A stretch of 64,000 nucleotides of DNA. Origin: Argopecten irradians. Lineage: Eukaryota; Mollusca; Bivalvia; Pectinida; Pectinidae. Below, piece after piece: positions 47,832 through 60,479 of the stretch; the first letter of the stretch is position 1, and each line of letters opens with the position of its first letter. The notes beneath the pieces were generated by a model. That model was not told the DNA's origin, searched no databases, and was given only the letters and a program-made list of their open reading frames with translations. The translations under genes and the position numbers were made by a program. The stretch lies in the NCBI RefSeq assembly GCF_041381155.1, contig NC_091142.1, positions 39,915,604-39,979,603 on the forward strand, written 5' to 3'.

Positions 47832-48126
47832 AAAGATGCTCCACTGCCGACAGCATAAATGATACTCATCATTTGAACAGTAGTTGGTTTTAATCATGTA
47901 TGATATATGTTTAATTTAACACAAAAAATAACGCAAATTAATTTACATTGCTTTTGGTGCGTGCGCAATTAGCACTTCATTTTATATAGGACATAGAGTG
48001 CCATAGCTGCAATATCGTTGTTGGCAGTGGTTTAAAGAAAGAAGCTTCCATAACTGAAGAAAAGTACTAATTGGTTCACATGTTTTTGATAAAAACAAAA
48101 CATTTGTCAGCGGTGGAGCATCTTTA
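47832..48126. mobile_element. MITE-like element family A, full copy
   Basis: 'aaagatgctccactgccgac' to 'gtcagcggtggagcatcttt'. Internal 'cttttggtgcgtgcgcaat' and 'aactgaagaaaagtacta' match the 14.2 kb copy in the same orientation. Confidence 0.85.
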
Positions 48127-48570
48127 AATAAAATGGCTGCTGTTGAGTTCTATTTCCTATCTGGGAGAAATAAAAATACTGGCTTTGTCGTATGAGTAGG
48201 CTTTTCACCAGCTGGAAATGATTTGTATTAAAAGCATTGGATGACAGTCCTTGAACCAACCCCTGGATTATCATAGCAAAACTGACTGCTCGGTGTACAA
48301 CAACAGATGAGACAGGTCCAGGAGGTGGTTGCTCGTTTGTACACCAAAAGAAGTTACTAAATACTAATAACGTACAGTGGTTGACTGGGTTGTGCTCTGT
48401 GAATGTAATCCACAAAGAGTCTCTTCAGGCCTGTGGTTCACAAAAAGAAATGTTTATCCAAGATAACAGGATGTTATACTTTTCAAAACTGACATCGCAT
48501 GAATTCTGATTAACATCACTAGTAATTATAATAGCACAACCAGGCAATCGATATCAGCATTCTGATACTT

Positions 48571-48703
48571 GAGTTACTTCCCTTTGTTAATAGATCCGAC
48601 TCTCTGTATTGGGTGGTAACCTGAACGACATCGGGCATTACACATCTCCCCTCAGTAGCTACGGTTGTATTGGGTGGCTGAGTGAAACGAAGGGAAGTTA
48701 CTC
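48571..48703. repeat. foldback sequence with 14 bp inverted ends
   Basis: 'gagttacttccctt' and 'aagggaagttactc' are exact inverse copies about 130 bp apart, with 'tgtattgggtgg' repeated directly inside. A related 'gaagggaagtaactc' end occurs near 38430. Confidence 0.65.
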
Positions 48704-50027
48704 TTGATAGATCAGGATGAGTTGTACAATGTAATATACTCTTAATACATTCAAGGGATAAGTATGCATTACTGCTGGTTTTTTTCCCCACTATATTTCA
48801 TGCATTTTGACTTTTTCAAAGACTTAATTTTTTTTTTCCAATATTAAAGAAATTTTACACAGTATGGAAAGCAAATTTCTTTGACAGCATTTTCATAATT
48901 GTCCACCTCTGTGAAGATAGTGTTTATATATTCACACTTGTAAACACTTGGACTGCCATCTTCCTCCTTTGTTTGCTTCTTTTAAGTCAAAATAAAACTA
49001 TAAAGATATGATAAAAAGTGTGTAGATGCATCTGGGTATAAAATTTCTTTACAAAATCTTTGAAAATTCTCAATGCTGAAACTAACATTGTGATCTTCCA
49101 TACTTTAAAACAATTTATGTTCATTGTTGATATTGTTTCACACACTGGGGGAACCCTACTTACCTCGGTGCAGAATTTGCCTAGATTAAAGTCTTGTTAA
49201 CCTAACCAGCCAACCATTTGGTTTCATATGGTTGAGAGATACATAATGTTCATGTTTGCCATATTGTTATATATAACTTATATTTCAACACATCCAACAG
49301 ACTAAATTTTACCCCTGATTAAAGATATGTGTGATTGAACTATTTAAATGAAATGGGTTCAAAGTGTCTCTATCTATCTAGTACACAGGCAATATTTCTT
49401 CACGTAGTATTGTGCTGTAGGTTCCATAAATGCATCCTTGGTATATACTCCAGTGGTCACGGATATATCCATTCCTGGACTATCTCAGTAAAACTGGAGC
49501 CAGTTCAAGAGAAGAAAAAAAAAGGACCAATTACAGGCCTGCAGAGATTTCCTTTGAAGATTACAGATAGAGTGCACATGGTGCCCATCTTCAAAGCAAC
49601 ACGGTCAACCACATCACCTGTGTCTTCTGTAGCCTCCAGTTTTACTATGTGATAGTGCAGGGGTGGATATAACGGATGTGATAGTAACCCCAGGAGTATC
49701 GAGGATATCATCAATGGAGTACATCTTTGGATAAAATACAGGTCCCTCCATATTATGTGTCAAACAATATTCAAAAATTTTCACTTAAAGGCACTATTTC
49801 TGAAACAAAAAATCAAAAGTTGGCCTATGAAAACCTACCAGTTGGGTCAGAGATCAGTTTGTACTACCATAGTCACTGTAATTAGTGCCCAGGGCACGTA
49901 TAAACTAACATAACGTGGTGCAATTATAAGGGAACAATATGAAAGTTGTGGAATAATTTAAATATTTCCGTACTCTGTCATAGCCTATCAAGCTTTCATA
50001 GTAAACATGCATATGATCTGCGTTTTT
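48704..50027. other. no gene recognised
   Basis: AT-rich sequence. An isolated family C end ('ccaggagtatcgaggat') lies near 49690. No exon could be supported. Confidence 0.5.
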
Positions 50028-53000
50028 AGGTCATCTGACCCGAAGGGTCGGGATGACCTATAGTCACTCATGTTTCGTCCGTCGTCGTCCGCCGTGCGTT
50101 AACTTTTCACATTTTGAACTTCTTCTCAAGTTCTACCAGTGCGATTTGGCTGAAACTTGCATGAAATGATCCTGACATGGTCCTGACAAAGTGTTGTTAT
50201 TTTTCGGGTCGATCCTAAATCCAAGATGGCCGCCACAGCAACCATCTTGAAAACACATTTTGAACTTCTTCTCAAGTTCTACCAGTGCGATTTGGCTGAA
50301 ACTTGCATGAAATGATCCTGACATGGTCCCGACAAAGTGTTGTTATTTTTCGGGTCGATCCTAAATCCAAGATGGCCGCCACAGCCGCCATCTTGAAAAA
50401 ACATTTTGAACTTCTTCTCAAGTTCTACCTTTGCAATTAGGCTGAAACTTGCATGAAATGATCCTGACATGGTCCCGACAAAGTGTTGTTATTTTTCGGG
50501 TCGATCCTAAATCCAAGATGGCCGCCACAGCCGCCATCTTGAAAAGACATTTTGAACTTCTTCTCAAGTTCTACCAGTGCGATTTGGCTGAAACTTGCAT
50601 GAAATGATCCTGACATGGTCCCGACAAAGTGTTGTTATTTTTCGGGTCGATCCTAAATCCAAGATGGCCGCCACAGCCGCCATCTTGAAAACACATTTTG
50701 AACTTCTTCTCTTCTCAAGTTCTGCCGGTTCGATTTGGCTGAAACTTGCATGAAATGATCTTGACATGGTCCTGACAAAGTTTTGTTATTTTTCGGGTCG
50801 ATCCTAAATCCAAGATGGCCGCCACAGCCGCCATCTTGAAAACACATTTTGAACTTCTTCTCAAGTTCTACCAGTGCAATTAGGCTGAAACTTGCATGAA
50901 ATGATCCTGACATGGTCCCGACAAAGTTTTGTTATTTTTCGGGTCGATCCTAAATCCAAGATGGCCGCCACAGCCGCCATCTTGAAAACACATTTTGAAC
51001 TTCTTCTCAAGTTCTACCGGTGCGATTTTGGCTGAAACTTGCATGAAATGATCCTGACATGGTCCTGACAAAGTGTTGTTATTTTTCGGGTTGATCCAAA
51101 ATCCAAGATGGCCGCCACAGTCGCCATCTTTAAAACACATTTTGAACTTCTTCTCAAGTTCTACCGGTTCGATTTAGCTGAAACTTGTATGAAATGATCT
51201 TGACATAGTCCCGACAAAGTTTTGTTATTTCGGGTCGATCCTAAATCCAAGATGGCCGCCACAGCCGTCATCTTGAAAACACATTTTGAACTTCTTCTCA
51301 AGTTCTACCGGTGCGATTTGGCTGAAACTTGCATGAAATGATCCTGACATGGTCCCGACAAAGTGTTGTTATTTTTCGGGTCGATCTGAAATCCAAGATG
51401 GCCGCCACCTTTAAAACACATTTGAACTTCTTCTCAAGTTCTATCGGTTCGATTTGGCTGAAACTTGCATGAAATTATCATGATATGGTCCTAACAAAAT
51501 GTTGTTATTTTTCGGGTCCATCCGAAATCCAAGATGACCACCACAGCCGCCATCTTGAAAACACATTTTGAACTTCTTCTCAAGTTCTATTGGTGCGATT
51601 AGGCTGAAACTTGCATGAAATGATCCTGACATGGTCCCGACAAAGTTTTGTTATTTTTCGGGTCGATCCTAAATCCAAGATGGCCGCCACAGCAACCATC
51701 TTGAAAACACATTTTGAACTTCTTCTCAAGTTCTACCAGTGCGATTTGGCTGAAACTTGCATGAAATGATCCTGACATGGTCCCGACAAAGTGTTGTTAT
51801 TTTTCGGGTCGATCCTAAATCCAAGATGGCCGCCACAGCCGCCATCTTGAAAAAACATTTTGAACTTCTTCTCAAGTTCTACCGGTTCGATTTGGCTGAA
51901 ACTTGCATGAAATGATCCCGACATGGTCCCGACAAAGTGTTGTTATTTTTCGGGTCGATCCGTAATCCAAGATGGCTGCCAAAGCCGCCATCTTGAAAAT
52001 ACATTTTGAACTTCTTCTCAAGTTCTACCAAGTGCGATTTGGCTGAAACTTGCATAAAATGATCCTGACATGGTCCCGACAAAGTGTTGTTATTTTTCGG
52101 GTCGATCCTAAATCCAAGATGGCCGCCACAGCTGCCATCTTGAAAACACATTTTGAACTTCTCAAGTTCTACCGGTTCGATTTGGCTGAAACTTGCATGA
52201 AATGATCTTGACATGGTCCTGACAAAGTTTTGTTATTTTTCGGGTCGATCCTAAATCCAAGATGGCCGCCACAGCCGCCATCTTGAAAACACATTTTGAA
52301 CGTCTTCTCAAGTTCTACCAGTGCAATTAGGCTGAAACTTGCATGAAATGATCCTGACATGGTCCCGACAAAGTTTTGTTATTTTTCGGGTCGATCCTAA
52401 ATCCAAGATGGCTGCCACAGCCGCCATTTTGAAAACGCATTTTGAACTTCTTCTCAAGTTCTACCGGTGCGATTTTGGCTGAAACTTGCATGAAATGATC
52501 CTGACATGGTCCTGACAAAGTGTTGTTATTTTTCGGGTTGATCCAAAATCCAAGATGGCCGCCACAGTCGCCATCTTTAAAACACATTTTGAACTTCTTC
52601 TCAAGTTCTACCGGTTTGATTTGGCTGAAACTTGTATGAAATGATCTTGACATAGTCCCGACAAAGTTTTGTTATTTCGGGTCGATCCTAAATCCAAGAT
52701 GGCTGCCACAGCCGCCATCTTGAAAACACATTTTGAACTTCTTCTCAAGTTTTACCGGTGCGATTTGGCTGAAACTTGCATGAAATGATCCTGACATGGT
52801 CCCGACAAAGTGTTGTTATTTTTCGGGTTGATCTGAAATCCAAGATGGCCGCCACAGCCGCCACCTTTAAAACACATTTGAACTTCTTCTCAAGTTCTAT
52901 CGGTTCGATTTGGCTGAAACTTGTGTGAAATGATCATGATATGGTCCTAACAAAATGTTGTTATTTTTCGGGTCCATCCGAAATCCAAGATGACCACCAC

Positions 53001-53611
53001 AGCCGCCATCTTGAAAACACATTTTGAACTTCTTCTCAAGTTCTACCAGTGCGATTTGGCTGAAACTAACATTAAATGATCCTGACATGATCCCGACAAA
53101 GTGTTGTTATTTTTTTCGGGTCGATCCTAAATCCAAGATGGCCGCCATCTTGAAAACACATTTCGAACTTCTTCTCAAGTTCTACCAGTGCGATATGGCT
53201 GAAACTTGCATGAAATAATTCTGACATGGTCCCGACAAAGTGTTGTTATTGTTCGGATCGAACCGAAATCCAAGATGGCCACCACAGTCGCCATCTTAAA
53301 AACATATTTTGAACTTCTTCTCAAGTTCTACCGGTGCGATTTGGCTGAAACTTGCATGAAATGATCCTGACATGGTCCCGACAAAGTGTTACATCTCTGG
53401 TTGATCCTAAATCGAAGATAGCTACCATGACACTATATCTAATTAATTTCCTACATGTTAAGGCCCTTTGGCCTCTTGTTTGAAATAAAATTTGTTGAAA
53501 GAAATTGAAAATGATCCTGACATGGTCCTGACAAAGTGACACCATATGAAAATTATTTTACTATTGCCAAGGTAGTCAGATGACCGTTAAGGCCCTTTGG
53601 GCCTCTTGTTT
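50028..53611 (-). mobile_element. pearl/HINE-like element 2 with ~22 copies of a 146 bp unit
   Basis: Same ends as element 1 but inverted. The left side carries the hairpin 'ggtcatctgacccgaagg' continuing 'gtcgggatgacc', then a 'cgtccgtcgtcgtccgccg' tract. The right side ends 'tcagatgaccgttaaggcc' and 'ctttgggcctcttgttt'. In between, about 22 units of 146 bp (50110 to 50256 measured) contain 'gcgatttggctgaaacttgc', 'gatcctgacatggtcc' and 'ccaagatggccgcc'. Short open frames across the array are by-products of the repeat, not genes. Confidence 0.88.
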
Positions 53612-54353
53612 CCTTTAAGATGCATTACTAAGTCATGATTTACAAATAAAAGACTCCAAAGATTATACACAATGCCATAACATGAATTTCATGTAATATA
53701 GGAGACAATGCCAATATTATAAGGATCAGACAGTTGTAAAACTTTGTTTAATCCATGGTTTGGGGGGCGTTTATATAACTTTTATCTCCTTCAGAAGAAG
53801 GGCTCTAATTACAGTGAATGCAGTAATGGTAACTTATCTTCATTGTGGTGGATTGGAAAGAATACTTTTGTAAAATAGGGAAATTGTCAAGTTTTACTGA
53901 ATTACAAAATCCTTTCATAACTCCCGAAGTACAAAGGTATGCAAAAATAATAATGCATTAATATTTATTGTAGAAAACACAGGAAACATTTGCAGTGTAA
54001 TAACCTTTATTTCTTCCAAAGAAATTCAGAATAAATAAATCTGAAACAATGGCTTCAAACTTAAACAATAATTCTTCCTTCCATGTGATTTCTTTACTTT
54101 GTAGTCGGGATAACAATAACTCACCAGCCTTATTTCCTTGACCAGTAATCTGATCAACTGTAAACTTAATGCCACATTTTAAAACTTGTTAACTTTGTCA
54201 ATTGATCAGAAGGTTTAATTTACTAATATGATGGTAATCTGTTCACAAATTTGCATAAAGCTAAGGTTAAACAAAATCCTGATGTTCCCTCTTTTCAATT
54301 CAATTTGCATCCTTTCTTCTCTTTAGAATGTCATTTTTCTCTCCAAACCTTTC
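53612..54353. other. no further gene; 3' flank of PES1
   Basis: Probably contains the 3' UTR of the minus-strand PES1 gene near 54350. Pyrimidine-rich on the + strand around 54290-54420. No other feature seen. Confidence 0.45.
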
Positions 54354-57300
54354 TCAATTCTTCTTCTTTCCTTTTTTCTTGGCTTTGTCTATGGAACGTC
54401 GTTTTTCTGTCAATACCCTTGTCTGCAAACAAAAACAATCAATATTAATACTGCGAGTATAGTACTTTATACTAACTTCTAGTGTTGGTAATCGGTTGTA
54501 AAATCTGTATCAATGATCAATTTATGACATCTACTTATTAACATTTTTATGATTGAATACCAATAATAGCAAACTCTCTTATATATAATATATATTTAAC
54601 CTTTTAGTTTCTCTGATATCCAATGAACCAACAGAATAAAGAAGTAATAATTTTTAAATTCAAACAAGGACATAGTCATTCAGATCCCCCGCCTATTGAG
54701 ATATCAAAGCTGAAGTAAGTTTGATTGTGGAGACCTATATGTGTATGAAAAAAAACAGGAAAAAGGAAGTTGAGCTAAAGAAAGATGGAGTATAATTCAA
54801 GTAGAGCGGGGCTGCAATTGTTGAATCAGGTATACAGCCTTGACATTTATATTAGACTATATACACAAAGATGGGTGGAGATTTGCAAAGTAACATTTAC
54901 CATTTACCATGATGTTTTCAGCAATGTTTCCATGGTAACGGAAAAAGTGCAAAAAATGAAAACCCTAAAAATAGCAAAAGGTACTACTAGACCATAAAAA
55001 GAATGTGTCTATGAAGTTTCATGGAAATATCTCTGCTTGTTTTAGAGTTATGCTCCGGAAATGAACCTGCTACAAAAATATGATATTTTCAGCAATGTTT
55101 CTATGGTTACAGAAAAAAGCACAAAAAGTGAAAACCTAAAAATAGCAAAAGGCACTACTAGACCATAAGAACAATGTGTCTATGAAGTTTCATGGAAATA
55201 TCTCTGCTGGTTTTAGAGTTGTGCTCCGGAAACGATTCTTATACAAAAATCTGCCATTTTCAGCAATGTTTCCATGGTTACAGAAAAAAGTACAAAAAGT
55301 GAAAACCTTAAAATAGCAAAAGGCACTACTAGACCATAAGACTAATGTGCCTATGGAGTTCCGTGCATATATCTCAACCAGTTTTCTAGTTATGCTGCGG
55401 AAACGAACCTGGTACAAAAATATGATATTTTCAGCAATGTTTCCATGGTTACAGAAAAAGTGCAAAAAATGAAAACCTAAAAATAGCAAAAGGCACTACT
55501 AGAACATAAGAACAATGTGTCTATGAAGTTTCATGGAAATAGCTCTGCTGGTTTTAGAGTTGTGCTCCGGAAACGATTCTTACACAAAAATCTGCCATTT
55601 TCAGCGATGTTTCCATGGTTACAGAAAAAAGTACAAAAAGTGAAAACCTTAAAATAGCAAAAGGCACTACTAGACCATAAGACTAATGTGCCTATGGAGT
55701 TCCGTGCATATATCTCAACCAGTTTTCTAGTTATGCTGCGGAAACGAACCTGGTACAAAAATATGATATTTTCAGCAATGTTTCCATGCTTACGGAAAAA
55801 ATGCAAAAAATGAAAACCTAAAAATAGCACAAGGCATTACTAGACCATAAGACCAATGTGTGTATGAAGTTTCGTGGAAACATCTCTACTGGTTGAGTTA
55901 TGCTCCGGAAACCATTCTTACGGACGGACGGACAGACGGACGGAACCCATTTGTATATCCCCCGCCAATTTTGTTGGGCGGGGGATAATTAATTTATCTA
56001 ACATGTCTAAGGCATTTTGAAATGTGGTTTTGCACATACACAAACACAAGAAAGGTTATGAACCGTACAAAATTAGCACAACACATCTCCCATTTTAATA
56101 ATTGATTATTAACTTCCATAATCAATAGTCTTTGGGAAAATCATACTTGATCGATCATCGATTAGAATTGAGAATTGGTCCGACACAACTATTTTCCACA
56201 GCAAACTTGAAGTTAATCATGATAGTATACAACTTTCAATGAAACCATATGGTAATTTGATGATAAGAAAGATAGGCAACACTTGACTGGTTGCCTCCCT
56301 TAGTTCCGCTAACTAAAGTTGAAATCACAAGGCCATGATAAGGGTAGGTAACATTTGATGAAATCATATGAGTATGGTCATTTTTGTTTATACGTTTTGA
56401 CAGGTTGGACCTAGTTGTTCATTTTTTAATTTATATATAATGACAGATCTGGTGATTTTATATTGTTTTCAGACGAGCCTGGGGCAAAGCCCTCATAGGA
56501 CTGTAGCAAAATCTACAGGTCTGACAGGATTTATACTTGAATTTATTATTTTTACAAACGGTCCAGCCAGTCACAAAAACGAAACAAAAACGGCCTTGGT
56601 CATAAGACTTGGTAACTTCTGATCTAATCATAACTTGACAGGTAGAAATCATCAAGGTATGTAACTCGTGACCAATAAAAATTCTAAGAAGGGCAGGTAA
56701 TTCCTGATGAAATCATTAGAAGGACAGGTTTACATATTTGATAGATGGAAATTAATAAGGGTGAGTAAATCACAGCTTTTGGTTGGTAGAAAGGACAGAC
56801 AATCATTATCAAAGGGGAATTCATATTTTGCCTTTGAGCATAAATTGAGCATCTGTATTAAATTGAATTAAAAAAATAAATATTTAATTGTCCTAATGAC
56901 AAAGATACAAGGTTTGACATACAACTCAATCACATTGGTAGAACTTATAAGTTCAAATTGTGTTTTCAAGATGGCGGCTGTCTTAGATTTCAGATTGACT
57001 CAAAAATAACAGCACATTGTCATGACCATATCATCACTATTTCAGGCAAGTCCAGCTGAATCCTAAATCTACTTCACATGTATACAGTGACTTCTAAGTT
57101 AAATAATATTTATTTTATACAACATCGTACCTCTTGTTTCTTCTTATTTATTGCTGCTCTCACTCTGTCATACATCCTCTTCTTTTTCTTTGGGATGGTC
57201 ATCTCTGCCAGTTTGCGTTCCTCGGCCTTCTGTCGTGAGAGTTTTTGGTCGATATCCTCATCATCCATTTGGCCAGCTTCCACAGACATGGTACTGGTGT

Positions 57301-58614
57301 TGGGATCAACCTAGAAAGGTTGTTCAGTTATAACAGCTTTAATTTCTTGTCAACAATAAATTAATTTAAATCATCTAAAATCAATGGCGTTATGATAATT
57401 CTTTGTCAATTTCAATTTTTTTAAAAATCACAGTGCTCATATATCTATTCACGATAATTGTAACAATCCTTGTTCAAAAAATTAAATGTAAATATGTTGT
57501 TCTGACAAGTAATGTGACTATTATTTTTGTAATTTATTCGTTTTCCTCGTTAAGTTAGCTATCAATACCTTGCAGACAGATCTCTATACCTTTTGTTTTT
57601 TAGCCTTTGATGGTGAGGCCTCTGTTTGTTGAAGTTTACCATCTTTGTGTTTCCTGCCTCTTTTCTCTTCCTCTACTTCCTCTTCCTCAGAATTCTCCTC
57701 CTCTTCCTCATCTGTTAAGATTATGTAAAGTGTAATCACTTAATAAAGGCTCAATCAGTGTTATAACACTTTCTTGTATACAAGTATGAGGGTTCGAGAT
57801 CCCAGAACGACGTAGGTAAAGTATGATTTACAGTCGATTAGTCCCACCTTCAGGTGATTATGACGTCACAACTCACGTCAAATGATGATGTCTAAATCAC
57901 AGGATGTTGGAACTAATAGATGGTAAATTTACTTTAATCATGTTATTTTGGGATCTCGAAACCCCGGTATTGTGAAAAAAATTGTTTTAAAAATTACATT
58001 ATAAATATTAAACATACAATAGTAGACAGTATATTTGTGGCCAAATAATGGCCACAATCCCTACAGAATTGTACCATATTGATCTAATAACCCCCCTGCC
58101 CATTTTGGAGGCCCCAATATCACTAACTTCAAATTAATGCAGATGAAAATATGATAACTGTGTTGGAAATTGATTTATAGCCTACTTTGTGCTGCTGCAA
58201 AACTTTGATGAAAGACAAGTTCAAGTTTGGTTCTATTAAGTGCCTCCATATTTGTTTCATTTTCTATGCGCCCTAGGCACTTAATAGGTCAAATACAGTA
58301 ACTGTACTTTTCATGTGAATATTTTCCTATTAAGGAAAAAGAATCTATTCCAATTGATCCCAAATCGCAATTCAAAAGGTAAAGACACCTGATATTATCA
58401 AAGATAAAACTCACCTTCAGATATTTAAAGATATTTTCAGATATCTAACTCTTTCTAATGTAACTAACAAAGTAAGTACAAACTGTTTATCAATGTTCAT
58501 CACAAGATCACGACCATTTTGATGTTATTATTCAACAATATTATTAAATACCTTCGTCGTCCTCTTCTTCTTCTTCTTCTTCTTCTTCTTCATCATCATC
58601 GTCCTCTCCTACAC
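54354..58614 (-). CDS. PES1: pescadillo homologue, last four coding exons (5' part outside window)
   Basis: Minus-strand exons 58614-58552, 57711-57590, 57310-57131 and 54422-54354 (TGA) join in frame with AG/GT borders and consistent phases. They encode an acidic run of Asp/Glu, a basic stretch ('GRKHKDGK', 'KAKKQK'), 'MSVEAGQMDDED', 'ERKLAEMTIPKKKKRMYDRV', and a basic end ('LTEKRRSIDKAKKKG'). Order and spacing match the C-terminus of pescadillo: Glu-rich stretch, x-AG, an Arg/Lys-Leu-Ala-x-Met motif, Lys-rich Tyr motif, 'EKR' tail. Pescadillo acts with BOP1 and WDR12 in the nucleolus to mature the large ribosomal subunit. The N-terminal domain and BRCT domain should lie to the right of the window. 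The assignment rests on this tail alone. Confidence 0.72.
54683..55990 (+). mobile_element. pearl/HINE-like element 3 (171 bp units) in the last PES1 intron
   Basis: Left end 'atcccccgcc'; about six units of 170-172 bp with 'ttttcagcaatgtttccatg', 'aaaatagcaaaaggcactac' and 'agttatgctccgg'; then 'acggacggacggacagacgg'; then the terminal hairpin 'tcccccgccaattttgttgg' continuing 'gcggggga'. The ends differ from elements 1 and 2 but the plan is the same. Confidence 0.85.
55991..57130. other. PES1 intron, nothing further
   Basis: AT-rich intronic sequence between the last two PES1 coding exons. No gene or clear repeat. Confidence 0.5.
57712..58551. other. PES1 intron, nothing further
   Basis: AT-rich intron between the two acidic exons. 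57830-57900 carries 'gattatgacgtcacaac', similar to a piece near 24380, perhaps a shared old repeat. Confidence 0.45.
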
Positions 58615-58649
58615 CTTCAACAGAACAATGAAAGAAAACATTCAAAAGA

Positions 58650-60479
58650 ACAAGAGGCCCAGAGGGCCTGTATCGCTCACCTGGTTTTTTGTTAGTAATT
58701 ATCACAAGACTCAGACAATTAGAAAAATAAGCAAAATTGACTCCCAAAGTTTAATTTTGAATCACAACCATACAATGATGCTATTGATACCATACAAATA
58801 TGCTATCCAATACATAGGTTCAGAGACAAAGTAATTAATATGAAAATAGTAGCCTAATTGACCTTTTGACCTCGCATCTATTGCCGTCTAAGGCCCCGGG
58901 GGTCAGCCCTATCATTTGTACAATTTCAAATCCCAACCCTATAAGGATGCTACCATTGCATTATAAGTGCTCTTCCATTCTTAGTTGCAGAGAAGAAGTC
59001 GTTTATATGGAAATAGCTAAATTTTGAATCCAAACCCTATAAGGATGTTACCATTGCATTATGAGCGTAATCCCATGTTTAGTTGCAGACAAAAAGTCAT
59101 TTATATGGAAATTGACCACTTTTGACCCTGCCCCTCAGGCCCCCGGGGGGTCAGCCCTATCATGTGCACAATTTTGAATTCCCACACTATAAGGATACTA
59201 CCATTGTATTATGGGTGCTATACCGTGCTTAGTTTCAGAGAAGAAGTCGTTTATATGGAAATAGCCAAATTGGCCCCTTTTGACCCCGCCCCTCAGGCCC
59301 CCTGGGGGTCAGCCCCATCATTTGTACAATTTTGAATCTCCATCCTATAAGGATGCTACCATTGCATTATGGGTGCTATCCCATGCTTGGTTTCAGAGAA
59401 GAAGTCGTTTATATGGAAATAGCCAAATTGAACCCTTTTGACCCCGCCCCTCAGGCCCCCCGGCGGTCAGCCACATCATTTGTACAATTTTGAATCCCCA
59501 ACCTATAAAGATACTACCATTGCATTATGAGTGCTATCTCATGCTTAGTTTCAGAGAAGAAGTTGTTTATATGGAAATAGCCAAATTGACCCCATTTGAC
59601 CCCGCCCCTCAGGCCCCGGGGGTCAGCCCCATCATTTGTACAATTTTGAATCCCCACCCTATAAGGATGCTACTATTGCATTATGGGTGCTATCCCATGC
59701 TTGGTTTCAGAGAAGAAGTCGTTTATATGGAAATAGCCAAATTGACCCCTTTTGACCCCACCCCTCAGGCCCCTGGGGGGTCAGCCACATCATTTGTACA
59801 ATTTTTAATCCCTACCCTATAACGATACTACCATTGCATTATGAGTGCTATCCCATGCTTGATTTCAGAGAAGAAGTCGTTTATATGGAAATAGCCAAAT
59901 TGACCCCTTTTGACCCCGCCCCTCAGGCCCCCGGGGGGTCAGCCCCATCATTTGTACAATTTTGAATCCCCACCCTATAAGGATGCTACCATTGCATTAT
60001 GGGTGCTATCCCATGCTTGGTTTCAGAGAAGAAGTCGTTTATATGGAAATAGCCAAATGGACCCCATTTGACCCCGCCCCTCAGGCCCCCGGGGGGTCAG
60101 CCCCATCATTTGTACAATTTTGAATCCCCACCCTATAAGGATGCTACCATTGCATTATGGGTGCTATCCCATGCTTGGTTTCAGAGAAGAAGTCGTTTAT
60201 ATGGAAATAGCCAAATTGACCCCTTTTGGCCCCGCCCCTCAGGCCCCTGGGGGGTCAGACCCATCATTTGTACAATTTTCAGTTAGTAGCCCATAAGGAT
60301 GCTACCAGTCAAATTTTGTTGAAATCCGACCAGCGGTTATGGAGAAGAAGTCGATTGTTGACGGACGGACGGACGGACGGACGGACGACGGACGACGGAC
60401 GACGGACGACGGACGCCGGACGCCGGACGCCACGGTATGGCATAAGCTCACCTTGGTCCTTCGGACCAGGTGAGCTAAC
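58650..60479 (+). mobile_element. pearl/HINE-like element 4 (156 bp units), next to a PES1 exon
   Basis: Left end 'acaagaggcccagagggcc' with 'gctcacctgg'; about nine units of 156-157 bp with 'aggatgctaccattgcatt', 'gagaagaagtcgtttatatg' and 'cccgcccctcaggccc'; a long 'acggacggacgg' tract passing into 'acgacgg' and 'acgccgg' (60360-60432); and the terminal hairpin 'caccttggtccttcggacc' with 'aggtgagc'. The left end lies 36 bp from the upstream border of PES1 exon 58614-58552. Confidence 0.88.

Noticed and set aside
50133..53545. Series of minus-strand open frames giving similar ~63-residue peptides
   Set aside because: Each is the translation of the 146 bp tandem unit within a non-autonomous element; they end and restart with every indel.
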